A DNA stretch of 64,000 bases from Paenibacillus albiflavus (GTDB taxonomy: Bacteria > Bacillota > Bacilli > Paenibacillales > NBRC-103111): contig NZ_SKFG01000016.1 of assembly GCF_004344915.1 (NCBI RefSeq), positions 62,001 through 126,000 of the forward strand, written 5' to 3'. Both the position numbers and the translations under genes were made by a program. The notes under the pieces are model-generated. The model did not search any database. It saw only the letters and a program-made list of their open reading frames with translations, and had not been told where the DNA came from. Positions 52,608-62,865 of the stretch are shown one piece after another (position 1 is the first letter of the stretch; each line of letters begins with the position of its first letter).

Positions 52608-53861
52608 ATGAATCGATTTTCTTCTCTTTCTTTTAAGCAAAAGCTGCATTATATTCTGTACACGCTAGTAGCAATTGAAATCCTTTTTTTGTTATTATTG
52701 CTTATTTTCGGAAACACCGTATTAGGGATTTTCTTTATAGCACTTATGGCGATTTCTAGTGTTCCACTCGTCAAATGGATTGAAGCTAGTCTGTCAGAGA
52801 ATGTCAATAGTATCTCTCGTGTTGCACTAAATATTGCCAAAGGCGATTTCTCTCAGAAGGTTGATGTCAATTCAGATGATGCTTTTGGCGAGTTAGGTAA
52901 ATCATTCAACCAAATGATTGATAAACTGCGGGATATTTTGAAAGAAACAGGTGGAATCACGAAACGTGTAACCGATTCTAGTAGAGACATCTACACCAAG
53001 AATGAGCATTTAAGAGATTTAATGGAGCAAGTAAGTCAATCATCTAATGAACTAGCTTCTGGAGCAGGTCAAATTTCTGAGGAAGTATCATCGGTCTCCC
53101 AATCGACTAAAGATATTGAACATAAGGTTGCTGGCTATGCGCAATCCACTAGAGAAATGGATTCTCACTCGACGAACATGATTTCGCTTATTACCAAAGG
53201 TCAAGATGCTGTAGAGCAACAAGGGGTAGGGATGAAACGTAACGTAGATGCTACTTCTCAAGTATCCACTGCTATTCATCTGCTTGCTGAAAAAGTTGTT
53301 GGCATTTCGAAGGTTACCCGTGTTATTTCCGAAATTGCGGAGCAAACAAATCTGCTATCACTTAATGCTTCAATTGAAGCTGCACGCGCAGGCGAACATG
53401 GCAGAGGATTTGCAGTCGTCGCACAGGAAGTCCGTAAGCTTGCTGAAGAATCAACCACATTAACCAAAGAGGTTTTCTCGCTTGTCACATCGATTGAAAA
53501 AGGAATTAAGCAAGCGCTGACGAACATTCAAATTAATGAAGAAGTTGTTAACAAACAAACCGATCTCATCCAAGGCACAGAAAAGATATTTACTGAAATC
53601 GTTCAATCAGTCGAGTTTATATCGAAGCAAATCTCGCAATTTGCTAAGGAAAGCGAAGCTATGTTGACAAGCTCTCAGCATATCTCGGCAACAATGGAGA
53701 ACATATCCGCTATCACAGAAGAATCAGCTGCTGGCACCGAGGAAGTATCTGCTTCCATGAGTGAGCAAATATCAGCTGTTACGGCGATTGTTCAGCAATC
53801 CGAAGAAATGACGAGAAGCGCAACCAAGCTGCAACAAACAATTCAGATATTTAAACTCTAA
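52608..53861 (+). CDS. Methyl-accepting chemotaxis protein lacking an extracellular sensor domain
   Basis: A 417-residue chemoreceptor with two closely spaced N-terminal helices (about 14-34 and 37-58) and almost no loop between them, then HAMP (about 60-115) and a long signalling coiled coil. The hairpin tip is [41 protein letters not shown]. With no external domain, it must sense through the membrane or from the cytoplasm, or work with other receptors. A strong terminator separates it from the histidine kinase. Confidence 0.93.
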   Translation: MNRFSSLSFKQKLHYILYTLVAIEILFLLLLLIFGNTVLGIFFIALMAISSVPLVKWIEASLSENVNSISRVALNIAKGDFSQKVDVNSDDAFGELGKSFNQMIDKLRDILKETGGITKRVTDSSRDIYTKNEHLRDLMEQVSQSSNELASGAGQISEEVSSVSQSTKDIEHKVAGYAQSTREMDSHSTNMISLITKGQDAVEQQGVGMKRNVDATSQVSTAIHLLAEKVVGISKVTRVISEIAEQTNLLSLNASIEAARAGEHGRGFAVVAQEVRKLAEESTTLTKEVFSLVTSIEKGIKQALTNIQINEEVVNKQTDLIQGTEKIFTEIVQSVEFISKQISQFAKESEAMLTSSQHISATMENISAITEESAAGTEEVSASMSEQISAVTAIVQQSEEMTRSATKLQQTIQIFKL

Positions 53862-53879
53862 GGTAAATTCAGAAACTAA

Positions 53880-53919
53880 CCGCAATACTTTCCTACACCA
53901 GGTGTATTCGCGGTTTTTT
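53880..53919 (+). terminator. Terminator of the chemoreceptor gene
   Basis: CCGC-AATAC...GTATT-CGCGG hairpin followed by TTTTTT. Confidence 0.88.
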
Positions 53920-53950
53920 GCATTATGCAAAGAATCAAGAGGTGTAAAAC

Positions 53951-55792
53951 ATGAGACGAAGTTTAAAGTGGCAGCTCTCGATCCCTATCATGTTATGGAC
54001 ATTCCTTGTATTACTGATCATCAATCTGCTAACGGTATGGGAATTACGAGCCGATCATCTAAAGGCATCAGAAGCAAATAGAATGAATCAAATCAAAATG
54101 TACGCGGAGCAAATCGACAATCAATTCTCTATACACAAACAAGCTGTCGAAACCTATGGACGGATCATCTCGAATATTTATTCTTCTAATACAGATATCA
54201 GGACTAATATTGATGCTCTAACGAAAATCATGATTGAGAATCACGACCCCAATGTTTTTGGATACTGGTTCGCTGCAAATTCGTTATATACGGGACAAGG
54301 CCCTTTCGTAGCTTGGTATGGCGTTAAGAATGGCAAGCTGATGACGTACTACGAGATTGCAGATTTGGATCCATCCCGTGTAGAGAATCAGGACAATCCT
54401 AATTTTGTCTACTATTGGGGACCCCAGAAATCCGGTAAAACAACGATATCTGAAGTCTATCAAGACCAGACCCTACAAGAGAATATAATCTCCATCTCAA
54501 CACCCATCTATGATAATAATCATCTCCTTATGGGTGTTGCAGGGCTAGATATCGCGTTAGATCAATTGCAGAACATCATGAATCGAATCGAGCTCAACAT
54601 GGATGGATATACCCTACTGACTACTTCAAATGGGAATCATGCCTTTACACCAAGTTACCCATTTGTAAACGATCAGGAGAATATTATTATCAATAGTGAT
54701 GCGGACTTCCAAGCTATCTATGCCAATATTCGAGATACGAAGGAACTCATACAAAATGTGAATTTTCGTGGGGAGCCAACCTACTTTTTCTCTACTGTCC
54801 TGCCTTATTCCCAGTGGAAAATTGTATCGATCATATCAGAGAAGGATCTGATCAAAGGGTATTATACAACATTTAAGATAACTATTTATCTAAATATTCT
54901 GCTATTAGTATTATCATTTTTTATTAATGTGTGGTGGATAAATCACAAGGCTGTTCTTCCGCTCAACCAGTTAATTAGGGAATCGAACAAGACGCTTCAA
55001 CCGAATGATGATTATTCTGTCCTACCGAAAACAAATAATGAAATCACGCAATTAGTCACCGTAGTAAACGAGATGAATAACAAACTGATCCAAAATCTAG
55101 ATTTAGAAAATAAGTTAAAAAGGATTAGTTCACTTCATACGGTTGGAGAAATGGCAGCCTCGATATCACATGAAATCCGTAATCCGCTAACAACCATTCG
55201 AGGATTCCTTCAAATTCTTAGAAATAAGCAGGAGTATCAAACGGATCGTGTATATTTTGATACGATGATTGAAGAGGTTACAAGAGCGAATAATATCATT
55301 ACCGAATATTTATCGCTTGCTCAAGATAAGTACTCCGAATTAACGCTGCAAGATCTGAATGGCATTATTCGAACGATACATCCTTTAATGCAAGCGAATG
55401 CGAATGCGAACAATCAAAGTGTACTGCTTCAGTTAGAAGCAATACCGCTCATTTATCTGGATGACAAAGAAATCCGGCAGCTTCTTCACAATCTCATCCG
55501 CAATGGGCTTGAATCGATGAATGAAGGTGGCGTCTTAACCATACGAACGTACACGAAGAATGCTTACGTCGTTCTTTCTATTCAAGATCAAGGGACGGGA
55601 ATCCCTCCAGAGATTATTAAACAGCTTGGAACACCTTTCATGACGACAAAGGAGACCGGTACGGGACTTGGACTACCCGTCTGCTACAATATTGCCAAAC
55701 GTCACAATGCCGTTATTCAAGTAGATACGAGTTCAGAAGGTACAACATTTCATATACATTTTCCCATCATTAAACAGAGCAGCTCCCCTTAG
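53951..55792 (+). CDS. Cache-domain sensor histidine kinase
   Basis: A 613-residue kinase: helix about 8-30, extracellular double-Cache-like sensor (about 35-305; VFGYWFAANSLYTGQGPFVAWYG, ISISTPIYDNNHLLMGVAGLDI), helix about 310-330, HAMP-like linker, then HisKA with H407 (SISHEIRNPLTTIRGFL) and an HATPase with the N box HNLIRNGLESM and GTGLGLPVC. The H-E-I-R-N-P-L-T-x-I-R-G pattern resembles sporulation phosphorelay kinases. No response regulator lies nearby, so it is an orphan that may feed Spo0F, which is inference. Confidence 0.9.
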   Translation: MRRSLKWQLSIPIMLWTFLVLLIINLLTVWELRADHLKASEANRMNQIKMYAEQIDNQFSIHKQAVETYGRIISNIYSSNTDIRTNIDALTKIMIENHDPNVFGYWFAANSLYTGQGPFVAWYGVKNGKLMTYYEIADLDPSRVENQDNPNFVYYWGPQKSGKTTISEVYQDQTLQENIISISTPIYDNNHLLMGVAGLDIALDQLQNIMNRIELNMDGYTLLTTSNGNHAFTPSYPFVNDQENIIINSDADFQAIYANIRDTKELIQNVNFRGEPTYFFSTVLPYSQWKIVSIISEKDLIKGYYTTFKITIYLNILLLVLSFFINVWWINHKAVLPLNQLIRESNKTLQPNDDYSVLPKTNNEITQLVTVVNEMNNKLIQNLDLENKLKRISSLHTVGEMAASISHEIRNPLTTIRGFLQILRNKQEYQTDRVYFDTMIEEVTRANNIITEYLSLAQDKYSELTLQDLNGIIRTIHPLMQANANANNQSVLLQLEAIPLIYLDDKEIRQLLHNLIRNGLESMNEGGVLTIRTYTKNAYVVLSIQDQGTGIPPEIIKQLGTPFMTTKETGTGLGLPVCYNIAKRHNAVIQVDTSSEGTTFHIHFPIIKQSSSP

Positions 55793-55814
55793 AAGGAAGC
55801 TGCTCTGCTTTTCT
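55775..55814 (+). terminator. Terminator of the histidine kinase gene
   Basis: CAGAGCAGCT...AGCTGCTCTG around the stop codon, followed by CTTTTCTT. Confidence 0.8.
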
Positions 55815-55823
55815 TGTCTATTA

Positions 55824-57626
55824 TTACTTAACTTTATCTGCAGTAAGCTCTAAGAAATACTCTACATCTGCGATTGCCATGTCAACAGCCGCTTGCCAGA
55901 AGTCTGGCTTCGTCAAGTCAACACCTAGGTGTTTCTCAGCTAATTGCTCAGTTGTCATCGAACCCGTGTCACGAAGCAAAGCCGCATACTTATCTTCAAA
56001 AGCGATGCCCTCTTCAACAGCTCTTGCATAAATACCCGCTGAGAATAAGTAACCGAATGTATACGGGAAGTTGTAGAACGGTACACCCGTTGAATAGAAA
56101 TGAAGCTTCGCTGCCCAGAAATGTGGGTGATACTCGGATAACGCATCCTTATAAGCTGCCTTCTGGGCATCTACCATCAATTCATTAAGACGCTCTACAG
56201 AAACAATTCCTTTACTGCGTTCTGCATAGAAATTCGTTTCGAAAATAAAGCGCGCATGAATGTTCATGAAGAAAGAAATGGAGTTTCCGATCTTGCCCTC
56301 AAGTAGCACAATTTTCTCTTCATCTGTCGCAGCATTCTTAACAAGTGCATCATTAACGATCATCTCTGCGAATGTTGAAGCGGTTTCGGCTACGTTCATC
56401 GCATAATTATGTGCAAGTGGAGGCATGCCTTCCATTACATATTGATGATAGCTATGTCCTAATTCATGTGCTAATGTTCCAACATTATCAGTTGTCCCAC
56501 TGTATGTCATGAAAATTCTAGTTTCTTGTTCGACTGGGAAGCCTGTGCAGAAGCCGCCAGGACGTTTGCCTCCACGGTCTTCAGCTTCGATCCATGCCGA
56601 TTCGAATGCCTTGACAGCAAAGTCAGCCATCTTCGGTGAGAAATTACGGAATTGCTCAACAATTAGTTTTGCTCCATCATCATAGGAGATTTTCTGTGAA
56701 GCATCTCCAAGAGGTGCGCCTACATCAACCCATGAAAGCTTCTCAAGACCTAATAACTGTGCTTTACGATTCAAGAACTTTACGAAAACATCCTTATTGC
56801 GATCAATTACTTCCCACATGATATCTAGCGTTTCTTTCTTCAGACGGTTAATATCAAGCGGTTCTTTATGTACGGTATCCCATCCACGTTGTTTATAAAC
56901 TTTAAGACGGAAGCCTGCCAAGTGATTAAGTGCTTCAGCACAGAAATCAGCATTGTCGCTCCACTTATCTTCCCATTTCTTCATCATCGCTTGACGTGCT
57001 TCATAATCAGCAACATTTAGCTTATTGAACGCCTGGCCAGCGGATAATTCTTCAACTTTACCATCTTCTTCATAAGGAATGCGGAATTGACTAACTGTTG
57101 TATCGTATAGATCGCTCCAACCATGATAACCGTCAATCGCCAGTTCATTAATCAGCGATTCCATTTCAGGAGACAGCATTTCCTTGGCTAGCTCACGACG
57201 CTCGCTAAGCGGGTATGCTACTGACTTGAATGGTTCTTTCTCTACGATTGCATTCCACACGTCATCTGATGTGTTCTTCAGCAATTGATCAAAAAAAGTC
57301 ATGCCTGATAGATAATCAGCCGCAATCGTTCTAACTTTTCCTTCAAGCTGAATCGCTTTCTTATCATTCTGATTTTGTGCAGATAAACAGCCTACGAAAG
57401 CATAAGATTCGTGCAGCTTCACTTGGATGCTTTGTACAAGATCAGTTAATTTTTGTAAAACTTCTGTATCCTCACTGCTTGTCGGCGCACTAGCCCCATC
57501 TAAGCTTTGACGGAATACCGCAACATCAGCCTCTGCCCCATCGACGAATGCTAGAAATTCAGGAGAGGAGCTGCCTCCAGGAAAAATGCTTTCTAAATCC
57601 CAAGTTTGTTTTAAAGGTGTGTTCAT
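55824..57626 (-). CDS. pepF: Oligoendopeptidase F (M3 family)
   Basis: A 600-residue cytosolic zinc peptidase with the HExxH site H387-ELGH391 and the third ligand expected about 25 residues later (NVAETASTFAEMI, glutamate). N-terminal dimerisation region and the M3 pattern are complete. It hydrolyses short peptides. Start preceded by SD GGAGGTATTTGGCAA. Divergent from yycC. Several M3B paralogues occur in these organisms, so the symbol denotes the family. Confidence 0.93.
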   Translation of the reverse strand: MNTPLKQTWDLESIFPGGSSSPEFLAFVDGAEADVAVFRQSLDGASAPTSSEDTEVLQKLTDLVQSIQVKLHESYAFVGCLSAQNQNDKKAIQLEGKVRTIAADYLSGMTFFDQLLKNTSDDVWNAIVEKEPFKSVAYPLSERRELAKEMLSPEMESLINELAIDGYHGWSDLYDTTVSQFRIPYEEDGKVEELSAGQAFNKLNVADYEARQAMMKKWEDKWSDNADFCAEALNHLAGFRLKVYKQRGWDTVHKEPLDINRLKKETLDIMWEVIDRNKDVFVKFLNRKAQLLGLEKLSWVDVGAPLGDASQKISYDDGAKLIVEQFRNFSPKMADFAVKAFESAWIEAEDRGGKRPGGFCTGFPVEQETRIFMTYSGTTDNVGTLAHELGHSYHQYVMEGMPPLAHNYAMNVAETASTFAEMIVNDALVKNAATDEEKIVLLEGKIGNSISFFMNIHARFIFETNFYAERSKGIVSVERLNELMVDAQKAAYKDALSEYHPHFWAAKLHFYSTGVPFYNFPYTFGYLFSAGIYARAVEEGIAFEDKYAALLRDTGSMTTEQLAEKHLGVDLTKPDFWQAAVDMAIADVEYFLELTADKVK

Positions 57627-57719
57627 TTGCCAAATACCTCCTCAGGTTCTTGTATAGCTAATTTATTAAGCATATACTATATGGATAAATTTGAATTTAT
57701 AATTGGAGTGATTATTCTC

Positions 57720-57899
57720 ATGGGTCCTTTACAAATATCTGCTGAGACTGCACAACTTCTAGCGAAGAAGCTAGGTATGCCGCTCGAGCAAATCATGCAC
57801 ATGCCTAAGCACATCCTCGTGCAGAAGCTGACTGAACTGAATCAAGAACTATCACACAATAATCCGCAGGACAAAGAAGATCAAGACAATACCAAATAA
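57720..57899 (+). CDS. yycC: YycC family small protein
   Basis: A 59-residue protein matching the YycC family: PLQISAETAQLLAKKLGMPLEQIMHMPKHILVQKLTEL, closely similar to the Bacillus form, with an added hydrophilic tail. The ATG at 57720 is chosen from SD GGAGTG; longer in-frame extensions lack an SD. Function unknown. Confidence 0.82.
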   Translation: MGPLQISAETAQLLAKKLGMPLEQIMHMPKHILVQKLTELNQELSHNNPQDKEDQDNTK

Positions 57900-57903
57900 C
57901 GAA

Positions 57904-58605
57904 TCAGTTCTCTGCCAGTTCACTTGGAAGTTCAAGTCTGGCAGCAATCATTTCTTGCCTAGTAACCGCCCACTGTTCTCGACTATGGTGAATCATAGCA
58001 GAATCCATGATCCGCTTATCATTAATTACGCGAGAGAACCACTTCACCGCCTCATGATAATTACATAATCTACGGTTCAGTTCCCCCATCAGGTACATTA
58101 AGCGAGCATTATTGAGCTCTAATTCTTCTGTTTCATAAACGGAAATATAAGCATCTAATGCAAATTGCAGAAATTTAAGCTCTAGCTCAGTCTCGCCTTT
58201 ATAACGATACAGCCAAGCGATATGATGGAGCAGACCTGCAATAATCCTTTCCTTTTCACCCTTAATCTGAGCGCATAGCAAAGCAAGCTTATACGTTTCT
58301 AAAGCTTCTTCCCAGCTTCTTTCCCCACCATAATCTCGATTGTTCCAATGCTCGGTTACTTTGCTTTTCATCTCTTGGGTTTGGAGAGGCGTCCATTTAT
58401 TTGAGAAGTTCTCCGTAAATGCGAACCCGCAATTGGGGCATACGCGAACAACATAATAATCAGGATTATATTCCTTATAATGGACACAAAAATCACTATC
58501 AGAACCAGTCGATTTCTTAAAGCTTGGACGCACTTTCGAGGTCTGATATGGCGTTTTACAGTTCATGCACCTGATCTCAATTGTGTATAATGGCTCGACA
58601 TTCAT
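57904..58605 (-). CDS. DUF2225 family protein
   Basis: A 233-residue protein with an N-terminal zinc-ribbon (CMNC and CPNC pairs) and a C-terminal helical TPR-like region (SWEEALETYKLALLCAQIKGE; RRLCNYHEAVKWFSRVINDKR). This is the DUF2225 pattern, function unknown. The ATG at 58605 has a well-placed GAGGTGAG; the upstream GTG overlaps it. It follows the truncated haemoglobin gene by about 30 nt and may be co-transcribed. Confidence 0.88.
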   Translation of the reverse strand: MNVEPLYTIEIRCMNCKTPYQTSKVRPSFKKSTGSDSDFCVHYKEYNPDYYVVRVCPNCGFAFTENFSNKWTPLQTQEMKSKVTEHWNNRDYGGERSWEEALETYKLALLCAQIKGEKERIIAGLLHHIAWLYRYKGETELELKFLQFALDAYISVYETEELELNNARLMYLMGELNRRLCNYHEAVKWFSRVINDKRIMDSAMIHHSREQWAVTRQEMIAARLELPSELAEN

Positions 58606-58636
58606 CAATCTCACTCACCTCATTAGATCATGTTAG

Positions 58637-59026
58637 TTACACTTCTGGCGTATTTACAAAGTGGTAAGCAGGACCCTTCAGACGTTCAATCAGCACTTCA
58701 ATTAGAGGGTCAGGCAATTCAATGTCTTGCATGGCTTGCTGCATACAATTCAACCAAGCTGCTGCGTGCGTGTCCGTAATAGGGAACGGCATATGCCTTG
58801 CACGCATCATTGGATGACCATTTTGCTCGGTATAAAGAGCAGGGCCACCGAAAAACTGAGACAAAAATAAATACTGCTTTTCAAGAACAGGCATAATATC
58901 TTTCGGAAATAAAGGTGCAAGCAGCGGGTCAAGCTGTACCTTCGGATAAAATGCTTCTACAAGTTTTCGAACCGTTTCAGCTCCTCCCATATAATCATAT
59001 AGGCTTATCTCGTTATTGTTAACCAT
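58637..59026 (-). CDS. Truncated haemoglobin (group II)
   Basis: A 129-residue trHb with the proximal haem ligand H78 (RARHMPF), the group II tryptophan W91 and the B10 tyrosine in FYPKV. The start at 59026 has SD GGAAGG 6 nt upstream; a longer in-frame ATG has none. Group II proteins (YjbI type) bind O2 and may handle reactive nitrogen species. It precedes the DUF2225 gene. Confidence 0.93.
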   Translation of the reverse strand: MVNNNEISLYDYMGGAETVRKLVEAFYPKVQLDPLLAPLFPKDIMPVLEKQYLFLSQFFGGPALYTEQNGHPMMRARHMPFPITDTHAAAWLNCMQQAMQDIELPDPLIEVLIERLKGPAYHFVNTPEV

Positions 59027-59213
59027 GTTCAGCCTTCCTTCTGTGTCTTTACCTCTATTGTAACTGAAATAATCCAATTAGTCCCATACTATCATAAGAT
59101 AACCCCCGAGTGCATCCGTCTCTAGTAATTAAAAGGTATGTTTGTCCTGATCGAATCATATAAGTGTGTAGTAATCTCCATACTTATTAAGCTATGAGGA
59201 GGAAGCTCCACTT

Positions 59214-60500
59214 ATGAGTCGCAATCGGCAAACTAGCTTAGTCTCATTATCACTTATCGGACTAGCTGTCCTTAGCTTGATCGTCATCGGTTTTGCATTT
59301 CCAAACCAAAGTCTCGAAGCCTCTTTAAGAGGAATTTCTATATGGTGGGACGTGTTATTTCCAGCTTTATTTCCTTTTTTTGTAATATCCGAACTGCTGC
59401 TCGGTTTTGGAATTGTTCATTTTATCGGCACCTTATTCGATCCAATGATGAGACCCTTGTTCCGCATTCCTGGAATTGGCGGGTTTGTCATGGCGATGGG
59501 GTTCGCCTCAGGCTACCCGATTGGTGCTAAGCTAACAGCCTCACTCTGGGAACAGAAGCTTGTAAATCGTGAAGAAGGTGAACGATTAGTCGCATTTACA
59601 ACAAGCTCAGATCCTATTTTTCTAATAGGTGCGGTATCTGTTGGATTCTTTCATGATGCATCTCTGGCACTTATACTAGGAACAGCACATTATGGGGGTG
59701 CAATGCTGATTGCTTTGCTCATGCGATTTCATGGTGCCAAGACAGGTCAGTTGTCTGCAAGCTCCGATACTAGAGAAGAACGCCGTAAGCGGACCACCTC
59801 CATCTGGCTTCAAGCCTTCAATGCCATGCACGAGGCTCGAGTCAAGGATGGCCGAAGTCTAGGACTGCTTCTCAGCGAAGCAATTGGCAAATCTCTGAAT
59901 CTGATGATCGTCGTGGGCGGACTCGTCGTCTTCTTCTCGGTTCTATTACAGCTCTTGACCTCAATCGGAACCATGCAAGTGCTATTATCCTTCATTGAGC
60001 GGCTGCTCACCTTAGTTGGCATTCCGCATACATTGGCAGAACCGATCATAAACGGACTATTCGAGGTTACGCTTGGCGCCAAATCCGCAGGCAGCGTAGG
60101 CAACATTGCGCTCGTATATAAACTTGCTGCCGCAGCATTCGTGCTATCATGGGGCGGATTGTCCGTGCATGCGCAGGTTGTCTCCCTACTCTCCCATACC
60201 AACATGCGTTATGGTCCTTTCCTCAGAGCCAGATTCCTGCATGGCATTATTGCAGCGATTCTCGTACTTCTTCTATGGCAGCCTTTTACTGAAATGCAGC
60301 TCACGTCATCTGTCTTTCAGTCAATTAATAGCCCTTCCATACACTCAGGAATAATTGGTTTAGACCATTTACTTCACTATTTCCCAATCAGTCTTCTTCT
60401 ATTTGGAGCCGCGTTTGCTCTTCTATTCTGTCTTTATTGTGTACACTTTATTTTTCGCATTGTTTTCCGAACAGTAATTGATTATGATGTAAAAAGATAA
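59214..60500 (+). CDS. ylbJ: Sporulation integral membrane protein YlbJ
   Basis: A 428-residue membrane protein with the nucleoside-recognition/gate domain pattern (LFPALFPFFVISELLLGFGIVHFIG; GFVMAMGFASGYPIGAKL; TSSDPIFLIGAVSVGFF). YlbJ is made in the mother cell and is needed for spore cortex formation. SD AGGAGG lies about 11 nt before the ATG. Followed by the NAD kinase gene after about 45 nt in the same direction. Confidence 0.93.
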   Translation: MSRNRQTSLVSLSLIGLAVLSLIVIGFAFPNQSLEASLRGISIWWDVLFPALFPFFVISELLLGFGIVHFIGTLFDPMMRPLFRIPGIGGFVMAMGFASGYPIGAKLTASLWEQKLVNREEGERLVAFTTSSDPIFLIGAVSVGFFHDASLALILGTAHYGGAMLIALLMRFHGAKTGQLSASSDTREERRKRTTSIWLQAFNAMHEARVKDGRSLGLLLSEAIGKSLNLMIVVGGLVVFFSVLLQLLTSIGTMQVLLSFIERLLTLVGIPHTLAEPIINGLFEVTLGAKSAGSVGNIALVYKLAAAAFVLSWGGLSVHAQVVSLLSHTNMRYGPFLRARFLHGIIAAILVLLLWQPFTEMQLTSSVFQSINSPSIHSGIIGLDHLLHYFPISLLLFGAAFALLFCLYCVHFIFRIVFRTVIDYDVKR

Positions 60501-60545
60501 CCAGCAAGTCAATTTGTTATGTACAACATGCAGGGGGAAATTTCG

Positions 60546-61358
60546 TTGAAATACGCAATAGTTTATCGCGATGATAATCGTTCTCGTGAACTAACGGAGC
60601 ATTTTCATGAGCTCGCAGATACGCATGAATTAATTCATGACGAGAAGAAACCAGATATAGTTCTTTCCATCGGTGGAGATGGCACCATGCTGCAAGCTTT
60701 TCATAAGTATATTGAACGATTGGATCAAATCTCCTTCGTTGGCATTCACACAGGCAGACTTGGATTCTTTGCAGACTGGAAGCCAGATAAGATTGAAGAA
60801 GTTGCCTCATTAATGTACCATTCAAGCGAAAAGGATCATGGACTACGTGTTGTCGAATACCCCGTTGTCGAGGTTGAAATTACGACTGCGCAAGGCGTAG
60901 AGAAGCGTTATGCACTAAATGAGATTACATTCAAAAGTATGTTCATTACCTTAGTAGCTCAACTGTCCATCAACGATGAGCCATTCGAGACATTTCGTGG
61001 GGACGGTATTTGTATTTCATCACCTTCTGGATCAACTGCCTATAATAAAAGCTTAGGTGGAGCCATTGTACATCCCGCTATTGAAGCGATCCAGATAACT
61101 GAAATTGCATCGATTAATAATCGAGTATTCCGAACGCTCGGTTCACCGATTATTTTACCTAAACATCATCATATCGATATTGTTCCTAAGTCACAGCAAG
61201 GATTCATCCTAACGGTCGATCATCAGGCGATGCAGCTTCATGATGTGAAATCGATACGCTGCAGAGTGTCACCTGATAAGAAAGTGAAATTTGCCAGATT
61301 TAGACCTTTCCCTTTCTGGATGCGCGTACGTGAAGCCTTTATCGGAACTGAGTTTTAA
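60546..61358 (+). CDS. nadK: NAD kinase
   Basis: A 270-residue enzyme that phosphorylates NAD to NADP. It shows the GGDGT motif (43-47, SIGGDGTML) and the NEI-type metal motif ALNEITFKS. The start is TTG at 60546 (KYAIVYRDD), 8 nt after the AGGGGG SD; upstream in-frame codons lack one. Length fits the short Bacillota NadK. A bidirectional hairpin follows. Confidence 0.93.
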   Translation: MKYAIVYRDDNRSRELTEHFHELADTHELIHDEKKPDIVLSIGGDGTMLQAFHKYIERLDQISFVGIHTGRLGFFADWKPDKIEEVASLMYHSSEKDHGLRVVEYPVVEVEITTAQGVEKRYALNEITFKSMFITLVAQLSINDEPFETFRGDGICISSPSGSTAYNKSLGGAIVHPAIEAIQITEIASINNRVFRTLGSPIILPKHHHIDIVPKSQQGFILTVDHQAMQLHDVKSIRCRVSPDKKVKFARFRPFPFWMRVREAFIGTEF

Positions 61359-61374
61359 TTTTATAATACAAAAG

Positions 61375-61424
61375 AAACGGCACTTGCATGTACAGCTAAC
61401 CGCTGTTTCATGACAAGTGCCGTT
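61375..61424. terminator. Bidirectional terminator between nadK and yutD
   Basis: ACGGCACTTG...CAAGTGCCGT stem, with the flanks AAAAGAAA and TATAATTA; usable on both strands. Confidence 0.75.
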
Positions 61425-61431
61425 ATAATTA

Positions 61432-61749
61432 TCATTTCGTTTCAGGCTCTGAGAGCTGGGATTTGCCTGATGACTTATTGCTGACCTTCTCCAGAATAAA
61501 ATAGGAACAGCCAAAATTGCAATACTCATGCAAGTAATCCTGCAAACCAGAAATCGATGTCTCTTTGGTTGCCTTGGGATGTGAATCCTTCAGGAATCCC
61601 CGCAGTCTTAACTGGTTATAACCCCAATCACCTACGATATAATCATATCGTTCAAGAACCTCGCTATAACGCTCACGGAACACTTCCTGATTCCAAGCAT
61701 TCTTATTTTCCATTACAAGTTCGTATGTTTTACCGCCAATATGAATCAT
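61432..61749 (-). CDS. yutD: YutD-like protein (DUF1027)
   Basis: A 105-residue protein with the YutD signature RYSEVLERYDYIVGDWGYNQLRLRGF and two cysteines in HEYCNFGCSYFILEK. Function is unknown. It lies 38 nt downstream of lipA, matching the yutD neighbourhood in B. subtilis. Ends at a hairpin shared with nadK. Confidence 0.9.
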   Translation of the reverse strand: MIHIGGKTYELVMENKNAWNQEVFRERYSEVLERYDYIVGDWGYNQLRLRGFLKDSHPKATKETSISGLQDYLHEYCNFGCSYFILEKVSNKSSGKSQLSEPETK

Positions 61750-61787
61750 ATACGTATCAGCTCTCCCATAACCTGGATCTTCTTAAT

Positions 61788-62684
61788 TTATTTCGTTATA
61801 CCTGCTGCAATCGTTTCGTTTGCCGCCTTAACCTGCTCGTGTGCATGATAGGAAGAACGAACTAATGGACCTGATTCTACGTGTGAGAAGCCACGCTTCA
61901 TGCCCTCTTCTTTCAGTAATTTAAACTCTTCTGGTGTATAGTACTTGTGGACTTTGAGGTACTTATGGCCAGGCTGCAAATACTGACCAATCGTCATAAT
62001 ATTGCAATCCACCTTGCGTAAATCATCCATCGTCTTCAAGATCTCGTCCCACTCTTCGCCAACGCCTACCATAATAGAGGACTTTGTTGGAATAGTTGGA
62101 GCGATTTGCTTGGAACGTGCTAATAAATTCATCGTACGATCATATTTCGCTTTGGCACGTACAGTGTCCGATAGACGTTCGACTGTTTCTACATTGTGAT
62201 TCAGTACTGCTGGCTTAGCTTCGAGTACGGTACGCAATGCATCCTCATTACCCATAAAGTCTGGAATTAGAACTTCAATTGAACATAATGGCAATTTCTC
62301 ACGCACTTCACGAATAGTTGCAGCAAATACAGATGCACCGCCATCTTCTAAATCATCGCGAGCGACTGAAGTAATGACGCAGTGCTGCAGATTCATCTGC
62401 TCTGCCGCTTCAGCAACACGTCCGGGCTCTTGCAAATCTAGCTCAGTTGGTCTACCCGTCTTTACGGCACAGAACCGACAAGCTCTCGTACAAATATCTC
62501 CTAGAATCATAAAAGTAGCCGTACGATTCGCCCAACACTCATGAAGATTCGGACACCTAGCTTCTTCGCAGACCGTATGCAGCGTCCTGGAACGCATCAT
62601 ATTCTTGATCTCCTTAAAGTTATCGCCCGTTTCCAGTTTTATTTTTAACCATTCTGGCTTTCTCTCATGTTGTTTGGATGACAT
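61788..62684 (-). CDS. lipA: Lipoyl synthase
   Basis: A 298-residue radical SAM enzyme that inserts two sulfurs into octanoyl groups to make lipoyl cofactor. Auxiliary cluster ligands C39, C44 and C50 ([12 protein letters not shown]), radical SAM cysteines C65, C69, C72 (CTRACRFC) and the RSSY serine (VRSSYHAHE) are all present. The ATG at 62684 follows SD GGTGGAG. The length equals the B. subtilis enzyme. Confidence 0.96.
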   Translation of the reverse strand: MSSKQHERKPEWLKIKLETGDNFKEIKNMMRSRTLHTVCEEARCPNLHECWANRTATFMILGDICTRACRFCAVKTGRPTELDLQEPGRVAEAAEQMNLQHCVITSVARDDLEDGGASVFAATIREVREKLPLCSIEVLIPDFMGNEDALRTVLEAKPAVLNHNVETVERLSDTVRAKAKYDRTMNLLARSKQIAPTIPTKSSIMVGVGEEWDEILKTMDDLRKVDCNIMTIGQYLQPGHKYLKVHKYYTPEEFKLLKEEGMKRGFSHVESGPLVRSSYHAHEQVKAANETIAAGITK

Positions 62685-62865
62685 TGTTTCTCCACCTTTG
62701 TCGTAGTCTATAATTCTCATGTTACACCAAATAGCTATGAATGCAAAGTACAGTCAAACATGCACATCCCAAAAATAAGAATTAAATGTAAAAATGATCA
62801 ACACATGACTAAAATGAGGAAACCTGATACATCCTAAAACCAATTGGTCTGGAAGGATGATATGA

